Shown here one piece after another: positions 45,080 to 53,190 of a stretch of DNA of 64,000 nucleotides. The notes beneath the pieces are model-generated. The model was not told where the DNA came from, ran no database searches, and was given only the letters and a program-made list of their open reading frames with translations. The stretch comes from Bradyrhizobiaceae bacterium Ga0074131. Lineage in GTDB: Bacteria > Pseudomonadota > Alphaproteobacteria > Rhizobiales > Xanthobacteraceae. The position numbers and the translations under genes are program-made. The stretch's first letter is position 1. The number at the start of each line of letters is the position of its first letter. The stretch is taken from contig LNEC01000015.1 in the NCBI GenBank assembly GCA_001464035.1, positions 17,186 to 81,185 of the forward strand. Direction: 5' to 3'.

Positions 45080-46363
45080 ATGAAGGTAAGAGCTGTGCGA
45101 CCTGCTGAAGGACGCGATCTCCGTCTCGATCTTTTCCGTGGAATCGCCAATTGGGCGATCTTTCTCAATCACATTCCCAACATTACCCTGATCTGGATCA
45201 CGACGAGAAACTATGGGTTCAGCGATGCAGCGGAACTCTTCGTTTTCATTGCAGGTTACGCGGCGGCCATCGTCTACGCCAAGAGCATGGTGACGCAAGG
45301 GTTCGCCGCAGGAACGACCCGCTTGCTCGAGCGCGCCTGGCAATTGTACGTCGCACATGTGGTGTTGTTCGTCATCAACGTTGCGGTGATCACCTGGACC
45401 GCACAAAACTACAACCAATCGCAGCTTCTGGAAGAGTTCAATGTGGCCCGCTTTATCGATCATCCGGCGCTCACGCTAACGCAGGGATTGCTGCTGAAAT
45501 ACAAGCCCTTCAACCTCGATATTCTTCCGCTCTACATCGTGCTGTTGGCGGCCTGTCCGCCGATATTCTGGCTGATGCTCCGACGGCCTCACGTCGCGAT
45601 CGTGGGATCACTGATGCTGTATCTCGCAGCACGCCACTTCGAGTGGAATCTCCCCGCCTATCCGTCGGGCGTCTGGTATTTCAATCCTTTCACATGGCAA
45701 TTTCTGTTCTTGTTAGGCGCCTGGTGCGCACTCGGCGGCGCTCCCAGGATGCGGGCGATCATTTGGTCGCCGACCGCGCTCCTTATCGGAGCAGCATACC
45801 TGATTTTCGCGCTGTTATTGACGATGGCCGGTCGTTTCGAGACGCTCGGAAACCTACTTCCTGAATGGCTCGTGAGCGTATTCAATCCGAACGACAAGAC
45901 CAACCTCGCGCCTTACCGGATCGCGCATTTTTTGGTCATCGCCGTCATCCTCGTCCGGTTTATGCCTATCGATTGGCCGGGTTTGAAATGGCGCTTGCTG
46001 CAGCCCCTGATCGTCTGCGGCCAGCGTTCACTTGAGGTATTTTGTGTCGGCCTGTTGCTCTCGTTCGTTGCCCACTTCCTGCTTGAGGAGATATCCGCGT
46101 CGTTGCTCGCCGAAATCCTCGTGAGCACGGCTGGAATTGGCCTGATGACGGGCATTGCCTATTATCGATCCTGGTCGAAGAAGCTCGAAAAGCGGCCAAG
46201 ATCGCCGGCGCCGGGATACCACTTGGACGAACCCATCAGCATCGTGGACAAACTGGTTGACGCTCAAATCGCGAATCGATTCAAGGCAGCGGATTCGAGC
46301 AGCCGATCGGTTTCCGTTTCAGGCCGGACGAAGCGGCGGACTGCAAAGCTCACGATGAACTGA
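45080..46363 (+). CDS. OpgC-domain membrane acyltransferase-like protein
   Basis: A 427-residue protein with about ten membrane segments. The N terminus, LRLDLFRGIANWAIFLNHIP and DAAELFVFIAGYAAAIVYAK, is typical of OpgC-domain proteins, related to the enzyme that succinylates periplasmic glucans. The long cytoplasmic C-terminal tail is basic. The actual acyl donor and acceptor are unknown. The start at 45080 is chosen over an in-frame codon at 45035; neither has a strong ribosome site. Confidence 0.85.
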   Translation: MKVRAVRPAEGRDLRLDLFRGIANWAIFLNHIPNITLIWITTRNYGFSDAAELFVFIAGYAAAIVYAKSMVTQGFAAGTTRLLERAWQLYVAHVVLFVINVAVITWTAQNYNQSQLLEEFNVARFIDHPALTLTQGLLLKYKPFNLDILPLYIVLLAACPPIFWLMLRRPHVAIVGSLMLYLAARHFEWNLPAYPSGVWYFNPFTWQFLFLLGAWCALGGAPRMRAIIWSPTALLIGAAYLIFALLLTMAGRFETLGNLLPEWLVSVFNPNDKTNLAPYRIAHFLVIAVILVRFMPIDWPGLKWRLLQPLIVCGQRSLEVFCVGLLLSFVAHFLLEEISASLLAEILVSTAGIGLMTGIAYYRSWSKKLEKRPRSPAPGYHLDEPISIVDKLVDAQIANRFKAADSSSRSVSVSGRTKRRTAKLTMN

Positions 46364-46484
46364 TCGATTTGCCGGAACGGCGGAGCGCCAGCTGTCTCCT
46401 GATGTCGCTGCAGCGCGTTCCGAACTGAAGGCCGGGCAATCCAGGCTTGTTGCGCCGCGCCTAATTCTCTCGAACAGCCCGGAC

Positions 46485-47516
46485 TTACTTGTGAATAGGG
46501 CTATTCGGCCTGAAAGCGTGGAACGCAAAGGCAAACGGGACGTCGTAAGGGATATCAGACAGCCTTCCCTCTTGCTGCCGCTGCACGACGACGTTTCCGA
46601 TATCGCGGCCGCCAGCGACGGACGCTGCATCGAGCGCAGATGTTTGCCCGGCTTCCCATTTTAGGATGACGTTGCCACTTTCAATCGTGCCCCGCTCTCT
46701 GAGCAGAGGCAGCGACCAGGCTTCATGATAACCCGGCTTGGTCTCGACCGCGATCACCCGTTCCATGGGCTCGATGCCGTCGGGCAGGGAGCCGTCGTAC
46801 AGGAAAGGCATTTGCCCTTTCGTGTCATATCCGACATAGGGATTCGCGCCGTAGTTGCGCGCGGCGGGATCGTTTGGGATGAGCACGTGCCCCTGGGGGA
46901 AACGTTGACGGAAGCGGTCAAAAGATTCCAGGCGAGACGGGACCACACGCAGGCGTTTTCCATGCATGACGCCGACAACGGCGGTGCCCTCGAATTGTTG
47001 CCACCAGCTTTCGGTCTGCCGGTCGTACATCACGAGATCCGAGTTTCGGAGCTTGCCCGTCGTGCCGAAATCCAGGACGCGGTTCTCGACGGTGCGTTCG
47101 AAAGCGACAGAGGCATTGCAGAGCGGGCAATAGGTGACAGCCACTGGCGTACCGCCAACGATATCGTTTGCAATCTCGTGCCAGATCAGGACCCGCAGGG
47201 GGTACGCGCGTGCATCGCTGCCGATGACGAGCGAGATGACCGGCTCCGCGTGGTCGATGGCGGCCGCCCATCCGGTTGCAGTGCCATCCCTGAGTTGCTC
47301 GAAGCGAGGCTTGTCGATCGACGGAATGCCGTCCCTGCGCGGGCCGCCCGACCTAATTTCCGCCCATGGCACGGTGTGCTGGGTGAAATCAGTGCGAGGC
47401 CATTCCGCCCGCCAGATTCGCGGATCCGCCATGGCTGTACCAAGGGTTGTGCCGGTGGCCGGGGCAACGAGTACCGCCAACAGAACCATCGCTCGGATAC
47501 GGCTTCGGAATCTCAA
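46485..47516 (-). CDS. Secreted DUF3179 protein
   Basis: A 343-residue exported protein with DUF3179 motifs: YPLRVLIWHEIANDIVGGTP, VTYCPLCNASVAFERTV (Cys-x2-Cys), TGKLRNSDLVMYDRQTESWW and GYDTKGQMPFLYDG. The family is widespread and uncharacterised; the CPLC motif suggests metal or redox binding. The start is a TTG at 47516 preceded by GGGGGAGGAG, giving a signal peptide ending near GTAMA. Earlier in-frame codons lie at or before the predicted transcription start. Confidence 0.86.
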   Translation of the reverse strand: MRFRSRIRAMVLLAVLVAPATGTTLGTAMADPRIWRAEWPRTDFTQHTVPWAEIRSGGPRRDGIPSIDKPRFEQLRDGTATGWAAAIDHAEPVISLVIGSDARAYPLRVLIWHEIANDIVGGTPVAVTYCPLCNASVAFERTVENRVLDFGTTGKLRNSDLVMYDRQTESWWQQFEGTAVVGVMHGKRLRVVPSRLESFDRFRQRFPQGHVLIPNDPAARNYGANPYVGYDTKGQMPFLYDGSLPDGIEPMERVIAVETKPGYHEAWSLPLLRERGTIESGNVILKWEAGQTSALDAASVAGGRDIGNVVVQRQQEGRLSDIPYDVPFAFAFHAFRPNSPIHK

Positions 47517-47577
47517 TAGCTCCTCCCCCTGAGCGGGCGCCCTTCGCAGCGGCTCCAAATGTGCGTCCATTTCGATA

Positions 47578-47603
47578 TTCGCCCGGTCGTCCGAAGAAGT
47601 TAC
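47578..47603 (-). promoter_or_regulatory. SigF-type promoter of the DUF3179 gene
   Basis: Minus strand: GTAACT (47603-47598), 16 bases, CGAA (47581-47578). Transcription would begin near 47571, about 55 bp before the TTG start. The region 47517-47977 contains this promoter and a divergent partner at 47905, but no gene. Confidence 0.68.
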
Positions 47604-47904
47604 TGTTGAGTAGTAGCAAATTTCGGCCGACGAGGAGCCGGCTGAATTCTGATTGAGCCGTGCCAACGGCAACGTTCTGACAGCCTGTGAATCCGTGCTC
47701 CGGAGGCCCCGGTGGGTCCCGGGCGGCACCTCGGTGATTTCCGCCGTCGGCGGCTAGGTGTGTCTTGTCGATCTACTGGCAGGCTCGACCTCGTAACGGG
47801 TCGCGCTATGCAGCAAGCCTGCAGCTCCCGTGCAGTCGCAGACTTGATATTGGCGGCGAACAGCCACGACAACCCGATATCGAGTCACGAGCGCGTGTAC
47901 AGGA

Positions 47905-47930
47905 GTAACCTGCCCTGGAGTGCCCGCGAA
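47905..47930 (+). promoter_or_regulatory. SigF-type promoter of the DUF3551 gene
   Basis: GTAACC (47905-47910), 16 bases, CGAA (47927-47930), a perfect match 48 bp before the start codon at 47978. Confidence 0.8.
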
Positions 47931-47977
47931 ATTCTATGCGGGCGACATGCCCGTGAGGCAACACCAGGAGACGTTCG

Positions 47978-48229
47978 ATGAAGATGCTCGCATTCTCGGG
48001 TTCGGTTTTCGCGTTGACGATCGGTTTGACGACCTTTTCCAGCACAGTACCGGCCAAGGCGGATGCCAATGCCGCGTTCTGTCTTTATCTCTCCGGGAGG
48101 ACCGACGCACGCGAATGCAACTATTATACGCTCGCTCAATGTCAAGCTGCGGCCAGCGGCGGAGGCGGTTCATGCACTGCAAACCCAGTGGCCGCATCGG
48201 CTCGACAGCGTGATCGTGCAACACGTTGA
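47978..48229 (+). CDS. Small secreted DUF3551-like Cys protein
   Basis: An 83-residue protein with a signal peptide (MKMLAFSGSVFALTIGLTTF, cleavage near PAKA) and a short domain AFCLYLSGRTDARECNYYTL-AQCQAAASGGGGSC with four Cys. This resembles DUF3551, a family abundant in Bradyrhizobium, of unknown function. It is probably a SigF target. The ATG at 47978 is seven codons after a GGAGACG stretch. Confidence 0.8.
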   Translation: MKMLAFSGSVFALTIGLTTFSSTVPAKADANAAFCLYLSGRTDARECNYYTLAQCQAAASGGGGSCTANPVAASARQRDRATR

Positions 48230-48370
48230 TCGGATTGCGCCGGGAGCACGGCTCCCAGACGCGTTAACGACGGGTGCGGGCGGAGTCTTTCCAACTCCGC
48301 GCGCGACAATGCGCTTAGGATTGTAGGATGGGATGCTGTGGCCGCCGGCACGTCGACGAAGATCGCGAGC

Positions 48371-48661
48371 CTATTTCGACGTGACTTCATAGACTCTGAT
48401 GCTGGAGATGTACGGATTTCCCTGTGCGATCTTCTCGGCATCATCAAGGTTATCCGCGCTTACGATCGTGAAGCCGGTGATAGAGTCAAGACCCAGCGGC
48501 AGATCCCTGGTTCCACCCTTCGAGACTTCTCGGCCGCTACTGAAGTGGCCGCCCATGTCGATGATGCTGTCCTTTATCGACTCGAACCATTTGCCCCAGG
48601 CTGACATGATTTCCGGCGTCGGCTTCTCGAATCCGTAGTGCAATAGAACATATTTCTTCAC
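48371..48661 (-). CDS. YciI-like protein
   Basis: A 96-residue protein of the YCII/DGPF fold: KKYVLLHYGFEKPTPEIMSA, DMGGHFSSGREVS and ITGFTIVSADNLDDAEKIAQ. The start is a GTG at 48661 with GGAGAG five bases upstream; it overlaps the TfoX stop (GTGA). Members are small ferredoxin-like-fold proteins of unknown activity. Last gene of the HxlR operon. Confidence 0.85.
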   Translation of the reverse strand: MKKYVLLHYGFEKPTPEIMSAWGKWFESIKDSIIDMGGHFSSGREVSKGGTRDLPLGLDSITGFTIVSADNLDDAEKIAQGNPYISSIRVYEVTSK

Positions 48662-49032
48662 GGCGCTCTCCTTTTTGATTTCTTGCTCTGCGGCTTCGGC
48701 TTCATCGCTTCGGCGTACTGCAGCGACCGCTTGATCCATGACGCGCGCCTTCGAGCGTCGCTCAGCAACTCCCCCGGCAGCCGAACATATTCGCGCATCC
48801 GTCGGCCTTTCATCGGTTCAAAGGTGCGCTCGCCATATCGAGCGCTGAAGCGCGCGCGGTCTTCTTCGGACAAGCGCATGATGAAGTCGTTCTGGTGCAG
48901 GCCGATGAAAAGGTTGCCATTGGCGAACGCCGCCGGATAGCCGAACATTTGACGACGGGACACACTGGCGCTTGCTGGTACTGCCTTGTCGAAAAGATCA
49001 ATCAGAGCTTGGGGCGATTTGGTCCACGACAT
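48658..49032 (-). CDS. TfoX N-terminal domain protein
   Basis: A 124-residue protein with the TfoX N-terminal fold (SRRQMFGYPAAFANGNLFIG, MRLSEEDRARF) and a Lys-rich tail. The C-terminal TfoX domain is absent, so a competence role is not implied. It sits between the HxlR and YciI genes in one operon and overlaps the latter by four bases. Confidence 0.87.
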   Translation of the reverse strand: MSWTKSPQALIDLFDKAVPASASVSRRQMFGYPAAFANGNLFIGLHQNDFIMRLSEEDRARFSARYGERTFEPMKGRRMREYVRLPGELLSDARRRASWIKRSLQYAEAMKPKPQSKKSKRRAP

Positions 49033-49044
49033 CGGGCTATTCCA

Positions 49045-49725
49045 CTACTTCGCGGCCGTTGCCCTGCCTCTGCGCTCTGCAAGGTCGAATAGTTGCGGCA
49101 GCTTGCGGACGAGCGCCAAAGAGCCGATGACCTTGGCGCGTTTTGCCGCTATTGCGTCTTCGAGTGAGACGCTCATGCCGACGATCTGCAGGACAGCATC
49201 GAACGGAGCTTCCAGCGTCCCTTTGCATTCGTCTCCACCCTTCTGGATGGTTGTCCCGCTCCGGCTGCCGGCGATCGTAAAGTCGGCTGATTTCTTTCCA
49301 TGGGTCACGACAAGGCCAATCATGACGTCGGCGACGGGCTCGCGCCTTGCGATGGCATCGAGGCCAAGGAGCACCCAGTCGGGTTCGAATGCATCGCCGG
49401 GCACCGGAGGAAACAGAAAATGACCACCCCAACGGATCAGCTCCCGTATTGCCGGCTGAATGTCGCGCCCCATGTCGGTCAATTCGTAGAGTTGCGCGTT
49501 CACCGGCCTTGGCAATGTGATCTTGCGAACCACCCTGCTGTCTATCAAAGCTGCAAGGCGGGCTGTCAGCAAAGTAGGGCTGATGCCGTCGAGGTGGTCC
49601 AGCAGGTCGCCAAAACGCTTCGGCCCAAGTAAAAGCTCCCTGATGATCAGCAATGTCCATCGTTCGCCTATGAGTTCGGCCGCGCGAGCCAATGCGCAGA
49701 ATTGCGGATAGTGGAGATTGCTCAT
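49045..49725 (-). CDS. HxlR-family transcriptional regulator with C-terminal extension
   Basis: A 226-residue regulator. Residues 1-105 are a HxlR winged helix (AAELIGERWTLLIIRELLLG, RFGDLLDHLDGISPTLLTAR, YELTDMGRDIQPAIRELIRW). Residues ~120-220 form an SCP2-like extension (VVTHGKKSADFTIAGSRSG, APFDAVLQIVGMSVSLEDAI) that may bind a ligand. It probably binds the tandem 17 bp sites at 50630-50667 upstream of the operon. Confidence 0.88.
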   Translation of the reverse strand: MSNLHYPQFCALARAAELIGERWTLLIIRELLLGPKRFGDLLDHLDGISPTLLTARLAALIDSRVVRKITLPRPVNAQLYELTDMGRDIQPAIRELIRWGGHFLFPPVPGDAFEPDWVLLGLDAIARREPVADVMIGLVVTHGKKSADFTIAGSRSGTTIQKGGDECKGTLEAPFDAVLQIVGMSVSLEDAIAAKRAKVIGSLALVRKLPQLFDLAERRGRATAAK

Positions 49726-49753
49726 CCGTTAAAAATCGCTCCATCGGCCCTCC

Positions 49754-50191
49754 TCACCCATTGCGGTGGGCGAGGGCAATCAAAGGCCCCACAGTCAGGA
49801 ACTGCAAGACCGTAAAGCCGGTTTCGAGAACAACATAGTCGGAAATCGAAGACATCGGGTGCTTGGCCGCGACCGCCAGCGTGGTGAATGACCATGACAG
49901 CAGGCCAAGACCGAGCCCGTAGAGCAGTCCGTTTTTCAAAACCGACCCGCGGTGATTTGCAAATATACGGGGAAACACCCATGAAAAAATGATGCCTTGG
50001 ATCACCATCGAGGCCAACCCGAACGGGATGATTGGATTGTCGGTGTAGATTCGAAGCGCATGATAGTCGGGCGCGAAGAGCACGAGATGCCAGACGAATG
50101 CGATGGGAAAGCTGGAGACGAGATAGGCTGCCACGCCGAGCCAAAAGCCACGGGCGGTCGACGGGTGGCCAATGTCGGAAGCGATCGTCAT
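49754..50191 (-). CDS. Conserved small membrane protein
   Basis: A 145-residue protein with four predicted membrane segments (FWLGVAAYLVSSFPIAFVWH, PFGLASMVIQGIIFSWVFPR, LLYGLGLGLLSWSFTTLAVA, LETGFTVLQFLTVGPLIALA). No family is named with confidence. It is second in the GFA-HxlR-TfoX-YciI operon. Confidence 0.78.
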   Translation of the reverse strand: MTIASDIGHPSTARGFWLGVAAYLVSSFPIAFVWHLVLFAPDYHALRIYTDNPIIPFGLASMVIQGIIFSWVFPRIFANHRGSVLKNGLLYGLGLGLLSWSFTTLAVAAKHPMSSISDYVVLETGFTVLQFLTVGPLIALAHRNG

Positions 50192-50212
50192 GGTGGACTC
50201 CTTCCTTCGACG

Positions 50213-50614
50213 TCAGGCAGGTGATTCTGAAAACGATGGAACGCCCGGTGTCACAAAGTCCCAGGCCGCGGCGCTCGAAGTCCAGACCGACATCTGCGGC
50301 GTGAACTGGTCAGGATCGTCGAGTACCGACGCCCGTACGAACACAAGCCCGGCGGCAGCCGCCGTTTGGGAATAGATACCCGAACCGCAAACCGGGCAAA
50401 ACGCGCGGGTCACCTCGCGGCCGCTCTCGGCGATGGAACTGAATTCCCTAGCCTCGCCCGTGAAGGCAACGGCGCCATCAGGTACTCCGATAATTGCCGC
50501 ATGGCTTCCGCCAGACTTTCGGCAATCGGTACAATGGCATTTGACCTGAAACGCCGGTTCTACGCTGCCCGAAAAGCGCACTGCTTTACATAAACACCCA
50601 CCCTTTAGGTCCAT
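50213..50614 (-). CDS. GFA-family (glutathione-dependent formaldehyde-activating-like) protein
   Basis: A 133-residue zinc protein of the GFA/CENP-V family: GGCLCKAVRFSG, KCHCTDCRKSGGS and FCPVCGSGIY carry the conserved Cys ligands. Whether it reacts with a glutathione adduct or serves another role is unknown. First gene of the five-gene minus operon; the tandem AT-rich sites lie just upstream. Confidence 0.9.
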   Translation of the reverse strand: MDLKGGCLCKAVRFSGSVEPAFQVKCHCTDCRKSGGSHAAIIGVPDGAVAFTGEAREFSSIAESGREVTRAFCPVCGSGIYSQTAAAAGLVFVRASVLDDPDQFTPQMSVWTSSAAAWDFVTPGVPSFSESPA

Positions 50615-50629
50615 GAGCGATCTTCCAGG

Positions 50630-50667
50630 ACTATATTATATGTAGTAATTACTATATATTATGTAGT
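50630..50667. promoter_or_regulatory. Tandem 17 bp AT-rich operators upstream of the HxlR operon
   Basis: ACTATATTATATGTAGT (50630-50646) and ACTATATATTATGTAGT (50651-50667) are direct repeats separated by AATT, each bounded by ACTA and TAGT. They start 16 bp before the GFA start codon and stand out in a GC-rich genome. They probably bind the HxlR dimer encoded in the operon. Overlap with the promoter suggests repression. Confidence 0.72.
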
Positions 50668-51273
50668 ACTGCAAGTCGGATTCCGCTGGGAGTGCTTTGA
50701 ACTCGCAGCGTGGCCGCAGGCTGCTGACATGGCGTAGGCGGCCAGGACGCCGCGTGCCTCGGCGGCGATGCCGGCGGTCCTCACGTCCACTCTCCCGAGC
50801 CTCAGGTGGGATTTCCGCGTCGTCGATGCGACGCTGCCGCGGGGGTAACGTGCGCGCGCGTTAGCCACGCCATAGAGGGCGGCATGAGCGGCGCTGAGCC
50901 CGGGAGGTTGCAGGCGTGCCGCACAGCAAGTCCTGCGCAGATTGGTCGATCCAGCCGGTCCGTAACCTGCGGCATGGCATGTTATGCGACGAGCTCTCCC
51001 AGTTGCTTCGGAACGGTTCCAGCGCAAAGCGTAGAGCGGGAAGTGACTTCTAAGGAGGCGGGGGTAAGGGCGTTGGCGGAGTGATCGACGGATGGGAAGC
51101 AGCCCCAAAATTGATAAGGCGCGGGGTATTAGATCACCGACCGAACCGGTCGCATTTTGTTGCGGTGGGTGGAGCGGAATCCCGTCGACTTCGGGACACA
51201 AGACTGGTGCACACGGCGCTCTCGGGCTTGCAAGAAATGCCTGATTTTATTGGGTTTTTGTGAGCGGCGCGGC
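50668..51273. other. Non-coding right arm of the island
   Basis: About 600 bp between the HxlR operators and attR. Long GC-rich frames occur on both strands, but none shows a recognisable domain or ribosome site. It may contain decayed genes. Nothing is called. Confidence 0.4.
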
Positions 51274-51292
51274 AATCCCTCCCTCTCCGCCA
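51274..51292 (+). repeat. attR: repeat of the tRNA-Ser 3' end
   Basis: AATCCCTCCCTCTCCGCCA is identical to tRNA-Ser positions 24747-24765. The sequence before it does not form a tRNA, so this is the distal junction of the island, not a second tRNA gene. Confidence 0.87.
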
Positions 51293-51520
51293 ATAAGTAT
51301 CTGATATTACAGCAGAAAATGTCTCAGACTCAATTGCGCCGTCACTTCCGCCGGTTAGCGACCGCAATTGCGGGGGTTAGCCACTGAGAGAGCGAATTCC
51401 TCACGGTTTTCACGTTCAGTGAAGGTCTTTTCTCAGAACGCGACTTTGCCAGTGGCTTTCTCTGCGAATGGTGGTGCCAATAGACTCTCTCGCCCATCGC
51501 GCAGCCGTGATGCCGCACGG

Positions 51521-51763
51521 TCAATCCGTCATCAGATCATAATCGCGGCGCAAAACGGTTTGGACGTAGAGCGCAGCGCTGGCCGCGATGTTGGCATCAG
51601 CAGCGCCCGCGGACAAAACACATAGGGACCAATTAGCTTCAGCGCGCTCATCCGTGACGCGATTAATGGCGATGTCCTGAACGTTATGACAACCGCCTTG
51701 CTTTGGGATTTCCGCCAACGCCCGCCGTCGCAGATCCGGCATCCAAAGCAGGATCTTTGCCAT
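51521..51763 (-). CDS. Small protein of unknown function
   Basis: An 80-residue product starting MAKILLWMPDLRRRALAEIP and ending LYVQTVLRRDYDLMTD. The composition is protein-like and it starts five bases after the stop of the upstream small gene remnant, suggesting former coupling. An internal ATG at 51742 is an alternative. No family recognised. I saw nothing else definite in 51293-51520. Confidence 0.6.
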   Translation of the reverse strand: MAKILLWMPDLRRRALAEIPKQGGCHNVQDIAINRVTDERAEANWSLCVLSAGAADANIAASAALYVQTVLRRDYDLMTD

Positions 51764-51768
51764 CGGTC

Positions 51769-52060
51769 TTACTTCGAAGCGTTGGCGATCTTGTGCTCCA
51801 AGTGGCCGGTCTCATGATCGCGGCGGAGCTGGCTCAGCGACGTCTCGTTCAGTTGGAGCAAAACCTCGCTCAGCTTCTCGGTTTCGGGATAGCCGGCTGC
51901 GAAACTCTGTCCGTAAGTAAGCCTTTTCGCAACGTGCGGATGAGGATGTTTCCGTGTTTGCCGCTGATTTCGCCATCCTTGCGGTGGCGGTTGTCGAGAC
52001 CTGCCTCGTGCCCGCAGCCGACAGTATCCTCCCGCCGGGATCCAATGGCAACTAGGCGGG
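51769..52060 (-). pseudogene. Frameshifted small conserved gene
   Basis: Two minus-strand frames join into one plausible protein. The first reads GCGHEAGLDNRHRKDGEISG then KHGNILIRTLRK; a change near 51925 that includes a 4 bp ttac duplication shifts to TYGQSFAAGYPETEKLSEVL, LQLNETSLSQLRRDHETGHL and EHKIANASK, ending at TAA 51769-51771. The second half is clearly coding in character. The upstream start could not be fixed. I know similar short proteins from Bradyrhizobium but no assigned function. Confidence 0.55.
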
Positions 52061-52155
52061 TTTAGTCAGGCTCGTTGTAGGGCTGCATGATTGCAGGGAG
52101 ATGGAACTCACGAGGCTATAGACGCGATGTCCCGGGCACTTCCCCGCTTTGCTTC

Positions 52156-52923
52156 CTAAGTCGCAGCGTTAGTGGCCGTCTTCGATTTCGAAGGTGTTCC
52201 GGCAGGGGACTTTATGCGAATACGCATGGAGCCCCCTTTCGGGTGTTCGATTTCGAACGAATTTGTCCTTCGCACCAGATCGCTTAGCTTGCGAAAGCCG
52301 AAGGTTCTGGGATCGAAGTCAGAAGCCAGGTTGGCTAGTTGTTTTCCAACTTCCCCTAGAGGCACCCACCCATCTTCGCTTTCCATCTGTGTGATGACCT
52401 TCTTAATGATAGGCGTGGCTGCGCTGGGGGGTTGAAGAGGCTTCGAAGTCGAGGCGGCATCTTGACTATTCGCAGCACCGGCAAGCAGGTTCTCGGTGTA
52501 TACGAACCTTCGACAGGCCTGCCGGAAGCTCTCTGGAGTTTTCTGCTCGCCGAACCCGAAAACATCGACGCCTTGCTCACGGATGCGGGCGGCAAGGCGT
52601 GTAAAATCACTGTCCGAGGAAACCAGACAAAATCCGTCGAACCGACCGCTATGAAGCAGGTCCATTGCATCGATGACCAACGTGATGTCGGATGCATTCT
52701 TGCCGGTGGTGTAGGCAAATTGCTGTTGAGGTATGATGGCGTGTTTCGATAGCGTATCGGCCCAGCCCTTGGAGCGAGGATTGGAGAAGTCGCCGTAGAT
52801 GCGGCGAACGCTCGCCTCCCCGATCTTCGCAATCTCTTCGAACAGTCCATCCACGATCTTCGCGGAAGCATTGTCCGCGTCAATTAGAACAGCGAGACGA
52901 GGCGAGCGGAGTTCAGTAGGCAT
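52156..52923 (-). CDS. NYN-domain ribonuclease-like protein with C-terminal LOTUS/OST-HTH domain
   Basis: A 255-residue protein. Residues ~10-150 form a NYN (PIN-like) domain with the acidic residues in RLAVLIDADNASA, DITLVIDAMDLL and CLVSSDSDFTRLA. Residues ~175-240 form a LOTUS/OST-HTH domain (MESEDGWVPLGEVGKQLANL, TFGFRKLSDLVRR). This architecture is linked to RNA binding and cleavage. The start at 52923 (MPTELRSP) is chosen; further upstream the frame lacks family similarity. Confidence 0.87.
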   Translation of the reverse strand: MPTELRSPRLAVLIDADNASAKIVDGLFEEIAKIGEASVRRIYGDFSNPRSKGWADTLSKHAIIPQQQFAYTTGKNASDITLVIDAMDLLHSGRFDGFCLVSSDSDFTRLAARIREQGVDVFGFGEQKTPESFRQACRRFVYTENLLAGAANSQDAASTSKPLQPPSAATPIIKKVITQMESEDGWVPLGEVGKQLANLASDFDPRTFGFRKLSDLVRRTNSFEIEHPKGGSMRIRIKSPAGTPSKSKTATNAAT

Positions 52924-53165
52924 GACGTATCCCAATATAGACGGTGAGAACCAGAGAGGACGATGCCGTTTCAAAAGCGGGAAAGATAGATCGAGGCAGA
53001 CGTGTTTTGGCTCCCAGCAGGCACCGGCCCGATTCGGCCGACATCCCCACTGGCGAGAGAGCGGTGCGCCGCGAGCTTCTGCACCTTTTGCGGGATTTCT
53101 CTCAGTAGGCCATTTTGCGGCACATGAGCGGAAATTCAGTCGACATTTCAAAAGGATATTTTGAG

Positions 53166-53190
53166 AAGCCTATCGGCAGTTCGAATCCCT
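53166..53190 (+). repeat. Truncated tRNA-Ser T-arm fragment
   Basis: 25 bases here match tRNA-Ser positions 24729-24753 with two mismatches (AAGCCTATCGG, then CA for GG, then GTTCGAATCCCT). The rest of the tRNA is absent. This is probably another integration scar from the same tRNA gene or a close relative. In the remainder of 52924-53483 I saw no gene. Confidence 0.65.

Larger units (their letters stand above)
24747..51292 (+). mobile_element. Genomic island inserted in tRNA-Ser(CGA), about 26.5 kb
   Basis: The element is bounded by a 19 bp direct repeat derived from the tRNA-Ser 3' end and starts with an integrase remnant directly after the tRNA. The integrase lacks its catalytic domain and several genes are broken, so the island is probably fixed. 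Cargo comprises two ECF sigma/anti-sigma pairs, redox proteins, two DoxX-type genes, a nine-gene convergent cluster of envelope/lipid-type enzymes, OpgC- and DUF3179-type genes and an HxlR-controlled operon. Eight ECF-type promoter sequences lie within it. No conjugation or plasmid genes were seen. Confidence 0.82.

Noticed and set aside
44725..45168. Minus-strand frame with a hydrophobic stretch between the RpoE-like sigma and OpgC genes
   Set aside because: It overlaps the OpgC start, lacks a good start and has no recognised family; kept only as a possible remnant in the region note.
50659..51201. 180-codon minus-strand frame in the right arm of the island
   Set aside because: No ribosome site or family similarity; composition typical of a chance frame in GC-rich DNA.
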